From contig NZ_CP023676.1 of NCBI RefSeq assembly GCF_003030305.1, forward strand, positions 1,674,001-1,738,000: a stretch of 64,000 bases of DNA, read 5' to 3'. A program made the translations under genes and the position numbers. Source of the stretch: Cutibacterium acnes. Its GTDB lineage: Bacteria > Actinomycetota > Actinomycetes > Propionibacteriales > Propionibacteriaceae. The notes below the pieces were generated by a model, which had not been told where the DNA came from, searched no databases, and was given only the letters and a program-made list of their open reading frames with translations. Every line of letters begins with the position of its first letter. Position 1 is the stretch's first letter. This document shows, one piece after another, positions 58,887 through 64,000 of the stretch.

Positions 58887-60572
58887 TCAGTCGCGGGTGA
58901 GCCGACGATGCTTCGAGGCGTGTGGACGCGCAGCCTCCGGACCAAGTCGCTCAATCTTGTTGGCCTCGTAGTCAGCGAAGTTACCCTCGAACCAGAACCA
59001 GCGCGGGATACCATCCTCGTCCTCCCCCTCCCAGGCCAGGATGTGGGTAGCAATGCGGTCCAGGAACCAACGATCGTGGGAGACCACCACGGCGCAGCCG
59101 GGGAATTCCAGTAGGGCGTCCTCGAGGCTTGAGAGGGTTTCAACGTCGAGGTCGTTGGTTGGCTCGTCGAGGAGCAACACGTTGCCGCCCTGCTTGAGGG
59201 TGAGGGCGAGATTCAGACGGTTGCGCTCACCACCGGAGAGTACCCCTGCCGGCTTCTGTTGATCCGGTCCCTTGAACCCGAAACTAGCGACGTACGCGCG
59301 CGATGGCTCCTCAAAGTTCGCGACCTTGATGTAGTCCAGCCCGTCGGAGACGACCTCCCAGACGTTTTTCTCTGGGTCGATACCGGTGCGGTTCTGGTCG
59401 ACGTAGGAGAAGCTGACCGTCTCGCCAACTTTGAGGGATCCAGAATCAGCTTTCTCGAGCCCGACGATGGTTTTAAACAGGGTCGTCTTACCGACGCCGT
59501 TTGGGCCGATAACACCGACGATGCCGGCTCGCGGCAGGGTAAACGAGAGGTCCTTGATGAGGATGCGATCGCCGAATCCCTTGGAGAGATGCTCGGCCTC
59601 CAACACGACGTTGCCGAGACGCGGGCCCGGCGGGATATTGATTTCGGCGGTGTCGATCTTGCGATTGCGCTCGGCCTCGGCAGCCATCTCCTCATAGCGG
59701 GCCAGGCGGGCCTTGTTCTTGGCCTGACGGGCCTTGGGCGAGGAGCGCACCCATTCCAGCTCTTTCTCGAGGATCTTGGCGCGTTTAGCGTCTTTCTTGC
59801 CTTCGATCTGGAGACGCTTGCGCTTGGTGTCCAGGTACGTCGAGTAGTTGCCCTCGTAGGGGTGCAACTGGCCGCGATCGACCTCACAGATCCACTCGGC
59901 GACGTGATCAAGGAAATAGCGGTCGTGGGTGACGGCTAGCACAGCTCCCGGATAGGACTTGAGGTGTCCCTCCAACCAGTTGACAGACTCAGCATCCAGG
60001 TGGTTGGTGGGCTCATCGAGAAGCAGCAGGTCAGGCTGCTCGATCAACAGCTTGCATAGCGCGACACGACGCCGCTCACCGCCTGACAAGACGTCAACAG
60101 GGGTGTCGCCTGGGGGGCACTGCAAGGCGTCCATGGCCTGCTCAAGACGGGTATCGATATCCCACGCGTTGGCGTTATCGAGCTCGGTCTGCAGCTCACC
60201 CATCTCGGCCATCAGGGCGTCAAAGTCGGCGTCGGGGTTGGCCATCTCGGCGGAGACTTCCTCGAACCGTGCCAGCTTGGCTTTAATGTCGCCGACGGCC
60301 TCTTCGACGTTCTCGCGAACAGTTTTGTCCTCGGTGAGCGGGGGCTCCTGAAGCAAGATTCCGACGGTGGCACCTTTAGCCAAGTTGGCATCGCCGTTAT
60401 TGGGCTTATCGAGACCAGCCATGAGCTTGAGCATCGTCGATTTACCAGCGCCATTCGGTCCGACAACACCAATCTTGGCGCCCGGGAAGAACGACAGCGT
60501 GACATTATCAAGGATAACTTTGTCACCTACCGCCTTTCGGACGTTGTGCATGGTGTAGATGAACTCGGCCAT
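58887..60572 (-). CDS. ettA: Energy-dependent translational throttle protein EttA (ABC-F)
   Basis: 561 residues. Two ABC ATPase domains without membrane part. First Walker A G-P-N-G-A-G-K-S-T and signature L-S-G-G-E-R-R-R-V-A-L; second G-P-N-G-V-G-K-T-T and L-S-G-G-E-R-N-R-L-N-L; an arm insertion and Arg/Lys-rich linker (P-int motif) sit between them. ABC-F proteins bind the ribosomal E site and adjust early elongation to ATP/ADP ratio. The ATG at 60572 has GGAGGAG five bases before it and is preferred over the GTG at 60578. The C-terminal tail is short and basic. Upstream neighbour is ssb on the same strand. Confidence 0.94.
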   Translation of the reverse strand: MAEFIYTMHNVRKAVGDKVILDNVTLSFFPGAKIGVVGPNGAGKSTMLKLMAGLDKPNNGDANLAKGATVGILLQEPPLTEDKTVRENVEEAVGDIKAKLARFEEVSAEMANPDADFDALMAEMGELQTELDNANAWDIDTRLEQAMDALQCPPGDTPVDVLSGGERRRVALCKLLIEQPDLLLLDEPTNHLDAESVNWLEGHLKSYPGAVLAVTHDRYFLDHVAEWICEVDRGQLHPYEGNYSTYLDTKRKRLQIEGKKDAKRAKILEKELEWVRSSPKARQAKNKARLARYEEMAAEAERNRKIDTAEINIPPGPRLGNVVLEAEHLSKGFGDRILIKDLSFTLPRAGIVGVIGPNGVGKTTLFKTIVGLEKADSGSLKVGETVSFSYVDQNRTGIDPEKNVWEVVSDGLDYIKVANFEEPSRAYVASFGFKGPDQQKPAGVLSGGERNRLNLALTLKQGGNVLLLDEPTNDLDVETLSSLEDALLEFPGCAVVVSHDRWFLDRIATHILAWEGEDEDGIPRWFWFEGNFADYEANKIERLGPEAARPHASKHRRLTRD

Positions 60573-60693
60573 CGGCACTCCTCCAGAATCTGCGGGAACG
60601 GGGCGGCCGGCACTTCACCGACCGCTGCACAGTATGCCAGTCGTTGTAACGACTCCCGTCACCAACTCATTCCCACATCGGCCCTGATCGACC

Positions 60694-61155
60694 TCAGGAG
60701 CCAACCATCTCGACATCGTCGTCAACCACCTCGGCATCCTCATCGACCCCATCCGGAGAATCGTGGTAACGCACTACCCGATCATCGCCCAGGGGAGCTT
60801 CGGCGCGTTTCTCGGGTCGACGACACGTGGCAGGCAACCGGGATAGGTCCGGTCCAACATTATGTGCAACGACAATGAGTTGCTCGTGGGAGCCCTCATC
60901 GTCGATCCAGCTGCGGGTACGAAGTCGCCCGGTTACCATCACCGGGTCCCCCTTACGCAGGGAAACGTGACAATTGTCAGCGAGTCGGCCATAGACGTGC
61001 ACCGACATCCAGGTCGTCGTCCCATCGACCCACTCCCCCTGCCTCATGACGCGAGGGGTGTGGGCAACCCGGAATCTGGCTCCCCGCCAACCCTCTCCGA
61101 TTTTCATCTCGACGTCGGTTCCGAGGTTCCCGGTAAATGACACGTTTGCGTCCAT
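60694..61155 (-). CDS. ssb: Single-stranded DNA-binding protein, short atypical C-terminus
   Basis: 153 residues from the ATG at 61155, with AAAGGAG seven bases upstream; the open frame to 61176 is not used. OB fold with V-S-F-T-G-N-L-G-T-D-V, R-F-R-V-A-H-T-P, W-M-S-V-H-V-Y-G-R-L-A-D-N and the V-T-G-R-L-R-T-R-S-W strand. The C-terminus is acidic (D-A-E-V-V-D-D-D-V-E) but ends M-V-G-S and lacks the D-D-D-I-P-F tip that normally recruits repair partners. This suggests the second, SsbB-like paralogue, as in mycobacteria (Rv2478c next to ettA). Two DnaA boxes precede the gene. Confidence 0.9.
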   Translation of the reverse strand: MDANVSFTGNLGTDVEMKIGEGWRGARFRVAHTPRVMRQGEWVDGTTTWMSVHVYGRLADNCHVSLRKGDPVMVTGRLRTRSWIDDEGSHEQLIVVAHNVGPDLSRLPATCRRPEKRAEAPLGDDRVVRYHDSPDGVDEDAEVVDDDVEMVGS

Positions 61156-61224
61156 CTGTGAGCTCCTTTCACTCACATACGGTTATCGGCGCAACTCCCG
61201 AAATCCGCCAAACAATATCCCAAC

Positions 61225-61267
61225 TGTGGATAACCTCCAGGCGACACCGTTCAGCAACTGTGGATAA
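61225..61267 (-). promoter_or_regulatory. Two perfect DnaA boxes upstream of ssb
   Basis: TGTGGATAA occurs at 61225-61233 and 61259-61267, i.e. TTATCCACA on the minus strand, the consensus DnaA 9-mer twice, 34 bp apart and in the same orientation. Each is inside a 14-bp direct repeat CAACTGTGGATAAC (61221-61234, 61255-61268). They lie 70-112 bp upstream of the ssb ATG. Confidence 0.7.
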
Positions 61268-61273
61268 CGACGG

Positions 61274-62884
61274 TCAAGACGCTTTCGCCACGATCTTCAC
61301 GACCTCATCGTGGTGATCCAACTCGGCATTCACTGGACCAACAACCGACTGCCATGCGACGTCGGTGAGATTAGCTCGCAATTCAGACCTGGCATAACGT
61401 GCGGCAGCTCGAGCACCAGCCTGCACACCGGCCTGACACAACAGGGAAACCACGACCCCCGCAATAACCCCGCCCACAACCATAAGGGTCGGCACTGGGA
61501 AGTGATGCCATCTCACTGGCGGAAGTCGGAACTGGAAGTAGGCGCTCAGGGCATCGACGGCGAGCCATGCCAGCCCGGCTACCACGATGATCATGAGGAT
61601 CCACTGCACCACAGTTACGAGTTTCCACCAGCCAGTACCGTGGTGTACTCCCAGATCGGTGGAAGCGACGGCCCGGTCGATGTCGTCGGGAAGGTCTGTG
61701 CGATGAGACAGCGATGCCGCACGCACCACATCGGCCCAGGAGCGCGGAAGTCCCTCGGATGCTTCCGATGCCAACGACCGCACTGCTGTATCAATCTTGG
61801 CTCCAGCTACCCCGACTCGCGCCGTCAAAGCGCTGCGCTGTACATCAGTGGGTTCAGTGCTACGTGCCCGCCCCTTCTTCCGTGTGGAGCCCAAGTCCAG
61901 ATGCAACCGATGCAGCGGGTCCGGGCGAAGCCTCGATACCCACGCTGTCACCGGCCAGCCGGTAGCCCGATGTCCCCTCCTGCGATAGGCCTCCCGAGTC
62001 GCTTCGACGACGGGTTCAACACCGCCGGCGGTGCACAAAGCCGCAATCAACTGATCGACCGAATCCTGACTCACCTGGCCTGCCGCGTCTCCAGTTGCCT
62101 CCGCCAGGCGTTGCGAGACATTATCGAGGTCGGCGTGCAGTCGGGCCACTTGGGCCTTCTTAGCGCGCACAGCGCGAGCCAGTGCCACGCGCATGTCATC
62201 TACGCCCTCACCGGTAGTTGCGGAAATCGCCATCATCTTGGCTTTTCCTAACCCTTCAGAATCCAGTAGGCGACGAAGATCACGCAGACAGTTTTTACGC
62301 TGCTCTTTGTCGAGGTGGTCAACCTGGTTGAGAACCACCGTCATGATCTCAGAGTGGCTAGCCAACGGCGTCAGGTAGCGGGTGTGCAAGGCGGCATCGG
62401 CGTATTTTTGCGGGTCGACTACCCACACGATCATGTCGACCATCTCGACGAGCCGGTCGACCTCAAGGCGGTGTTCAATGCACACCGAGTCGTGGTCTGG
62501 CAGGTCAAGTAGCACCAAGCCATCGAGAGTATCCCCGCTACCCATGTGGTGACGACGAGGAACGTTGAGCCAATCCAACAGGGCCTCCGCCGATTCCGTT
62601 CCCCATACCGCAGCGGTGGCTTTAGACGTCGTCGGACGCCGTACCCCAGGATCGGTTAGTTCTGCACTTGCCAAGGCATTGAACGTCGAGGACTTCCCTG
62701 ACCCCGTCGCGCCAGCAAGAGCAATGACGGTGTGATCTCCGCCAATTCGGCAGCGCTGGTCGGCCCGTTCCACAACGACGCGAGCCTGAACCACGACGTC
62801 GTCAGGGATGCGTCCTTCAGACAGGTCCACCGCTCGGGACAGCAGATCAATGCGTTCGGCAAGGTCGACGCGACGTCGCCTCAT
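61274..62884 (-). CDS. Dynamin-like/Era-type GTPase with C-terminal membrane segments
   Basis: 536 residues from the ATG at 62884, which overlaps the preceding stop as ATGA and has AGGAGGAA upstream (a GTG-like codon at 62899 is the alternative). P-loop G-A-T-G-S-G-K-S at 58-65, switch region D-L-P-D-H-D (G3), base-specificity motif N-Q-V-D in place of N-K-x-D (G4), S-A-T near 205 (G5). Residues about 420-500 hold two hydrophobic segments, a hairpin in the membrane. The paired upstream protein has a similar size and membrane hairpin. Such tandem GTPases of actinobacteria resemble bacterial dynamin-like proteins that act on membranes; role unproven. Confidence 0.8.
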   Translation of the reverse strand: MRRRRVDLAERIDLLSRAVDLSEGRIPDDVVVQARVVVERADQRCRIGGDHTVIALAGATGSGKSSTFNALASAELTDPGVRRPTTSKATAAVWGTESAEALLDWLNVPRRHHMGSGDTLDGLVLLDLPDHDSVCIEHRLEVDRLVEMVDMIVWVVDPQKYADAALHTRYLTPLASHSEIMTVVLNQVDHLDKEQRKNCLRDLRRLLDSEGLGKAKMMAISATTGEGVDDMRVALARAVRAKKAQVARLHADLDNVSQRLAEATGDAAGQVSQDSVDQLIAALCTAGGVEPVVEATREAYRRRGHRATGWPVTAWVSRLRPDPLHRLHLDLGSTRKKGRARSTEPTDVQRSALTARVGVAGAKIDTAVRSLASEASEGLPRSWADVVRAASLSHRTDLPDDIDRAVASTDLGVHHGTGWWKLVTVVQWILMIIVVAGLAWLAVDALSAYFQFRLPPVRWHHFPVPTLMVVGGVIAGVVVSLLCQAGVQAGARAAARYARSELRANLTDVAWQSVVGPVNAELDHHDEVVKIVAKAS

Positions 62885-64000
62885 CGTTCCTCCTGGCAAG
62901 GCTCAGGATCCAGAACGGCCGCCGGTTTAACGATCTCAGCGTCAAGGACCGGCATGTCCGCTTGTACCTGCCCTATTTCGCGAGCCTGGGATGCCTCAAC
63001 CTCGGGATCCTCACGACGTGTTCGAATCGTCACCTGGTCGCTGAGAGGCTCTGGCGCATCTTGAGCCTGTCGGATCTCCTCGATCGAGGCGCGAATTCGG
63101 CTCGGAACCTCGGTATCGACTCCCGAGGAGTCAAGAACAGCCCGGTACCGCGTCACCTCATTGGCCAGCAAGCCCTCGACCCGTGCGTCAAGCTGGTTCT
63201 TAGCAGCTTTCGCCAGGCGCCGTACCGCGTCGTCACCAAAGAGCGCCTCTAACAGACGCTGGGCGACGATAGCTGATCCCCCGGCGATCCCAGCTTCGGC
63301 CCCCGATAATCCGCCGGTGTGAGCGAAGACGACGAGCATCAGTGCAACTGAAACACCATTGACGCCGAAAGCCATGAATCGCGCCTTAGAGCGTTTGTTC
63401 ATGCCCTCCCCAGCCACGAGTTCCATGACGTCGGTCTGCCAGTCTCTCACCATCCGAGAGACGGCCTCGTCAAACCCTTGCGACGGGCGGGACAGATCCT
63501 CATCAGCCCCCTCCAGGACGCTACGCCCTGCCGGATCGGTGTGCCACACGGACTCAATCCGCTCACACCCGCCCTGGGCCTGCGCAAGAATGAGACTCTC
63601 CAAGCCAGATTCCACTGCGACGCTGACCTTCTCGACCTCCGGCGGCGCTCCTTTGAACGCCTGCACCACCCGGTCTCGGAACCAGGAAACCTTCGCCTCC
63701 ATAGCGCGCATGAACTCGCCAGTTCCAACGAATTCGTGCCACCGTGCCAATACTTCGCCACGCAACAGAGTGCCGTCAGCGGATTGGGCAGCAATCGACC
63801 TGTAGGACTCAGCCATGATCGACTGGGCATCCTCGTATAGTCGCGATGCCGCAACCGCCTGCGCTTCCAAGCCTGCAGCGACGTAAGAGGCCCTCTCACA
63901 CACTGAACCGATCGCTCCAGACAACGTGGAAGCGATAACCTCGCGTCGCTTCTGCTGATTCTGGGCCAAGCTCGACAAGAAGAACCGCAGAGGGGCGACG
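62881..64000 (-). CDS. Dynamin-like GTPase-pair partner, N-terminus outside the window
   Basis: The frame runs open to the window end, so 373 C-terminal residues are seen. They contain no P-loop; a GTPase domain, if present, is outside the window. The visible part is helical with Gln/Arg/Ala-rich amphipathic stretches, a transmembrane hairpin at about residues 220-260 of the visible part (F-G-V-N-G-V-S-V-A-L-M-L-V-V-F, then A-G-I-A-G-G-S-A), and a charged C-terminal tail. Probably the 5' partner of the following gene, to which it is coupled by ATGA overlap. Confidence 0.72.
   Translation of the reverse strand, partial: VAPLRFFLSSLAQNQQKRREVIASTLSGAIGSVCERASYVAAGLEAQAVAASRLYEDAQSIMAESYRSIAAQSADGTLLRGEVLARWHEFVGTGEFMRAMEAKVSWFRDRVVQAFKGAPPEVEKVSVAVESGLESLILAQAQGGCERIESVWHTDPAGRSVLEGADEDLSRPSQGFDEAVSRMVRDWQTDVMELVAGEGMNKRSKARFMAFGVNGVSVALMLVVFAHTGGLSGAEAGIAGGSAIVAQRLLEALFGDDAVRRLAKAAKNQLDARVEGLLANEVTRYRAVLDSSGVDTEVPSRIRASIEEIRQAQDAPEPLSDQVTIRTRREDPEVEASQAREIGQVQADMPVLDAEIVKPAAVLDPEPCQEER

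Overview
The window looks like a chromosomal segment of a high-GC actinobacterium of the Propionibacteriaceae, most probably Cutibacterium (Propionibacterium) acnes. The reasons are a secreted GH101 endo-alpha-N-acetylgalactosaminidase of the type known from P. acnes, actinobacterial paired clpP genes, a LysX-type lysyl-tRNA synthetase/lysyl-phosphatidylglycerol synthase fusion, an Eis-type acetyltransferase and a Nei-like glycosylase with a GTG start. No phage genes, insertion sequences, integrase or CRISPR array were seen.

Layout. 1-4.8 kb: 3' end of valS, then a secreted mucin-type O-glycanase. 4.8-14.4 kb: a minus-strand protein quality-control block (tig, an AI-2E-type permease, clpP1, clpP2, clpX, and a tricorn-like peptidase downstream) and tRNA-Gly(TCC). 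14.6-15.2 kb: a frameshifted DUF2871 membrane gene. 15.2-31.3 kb: a 16-kb, five-ORF plus-strand operon with overlapping genes: a SNF2-type helicase split in two ORFs, an N6-adenine DNA methyltransferase of 1541 residues, a 2117-residue DEAD/DUF1998 helicase ending in a Vsr/DUF559-like nuclease-type domain, and a RelE-like/UvrD-like helicase. It resembles DISARM class 1 (DrmD, DrmMI, DrmA) but has no separate drmB or drmC. A convergent HIRAN-domain membrane protein follows, then tRNA-Pro(TGG) at 33.5 kb. 33.7-44.8 kb: alpha/beta hydrolase, lysX, an unknown protein, a Nei-like glycosylase, rpiB, an Eis-like acetyltransferase, ligA. 45.4-64 kb: pepN, gnd, an alpha-glucosidase killed by one amber codon, thioesterase plus acyl-CoA ligase, a MarR regulator, a large FAD/Fe-S oxidoreductase, a PadR regulator with a decayed partner, ettA, a second-type ssb preceded by two perfect DnaA boxes, and two dynamin-like GTPase-type genes, the last cut by the window end.

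The housekeeping order (clpX, clpP2, clpP1, tig, nei, rpiB, pepN, alpha-glucosidase, thioesterase, ettA, ssb) is, from memory, the order of the Mycobacterium tuberculosis Rv2457c-Rv2478c region. The defence-like operon therefore sits as an insertion between two tRNA genes inside an ancient actinobacterial block. Three genes carry visible disabling mutations and one operon gene has a one-base frame change, which suggests ongoing strain-level gene decay. Nothing was computed beyond reading the sequence; family assignments rest on recognised motifs.
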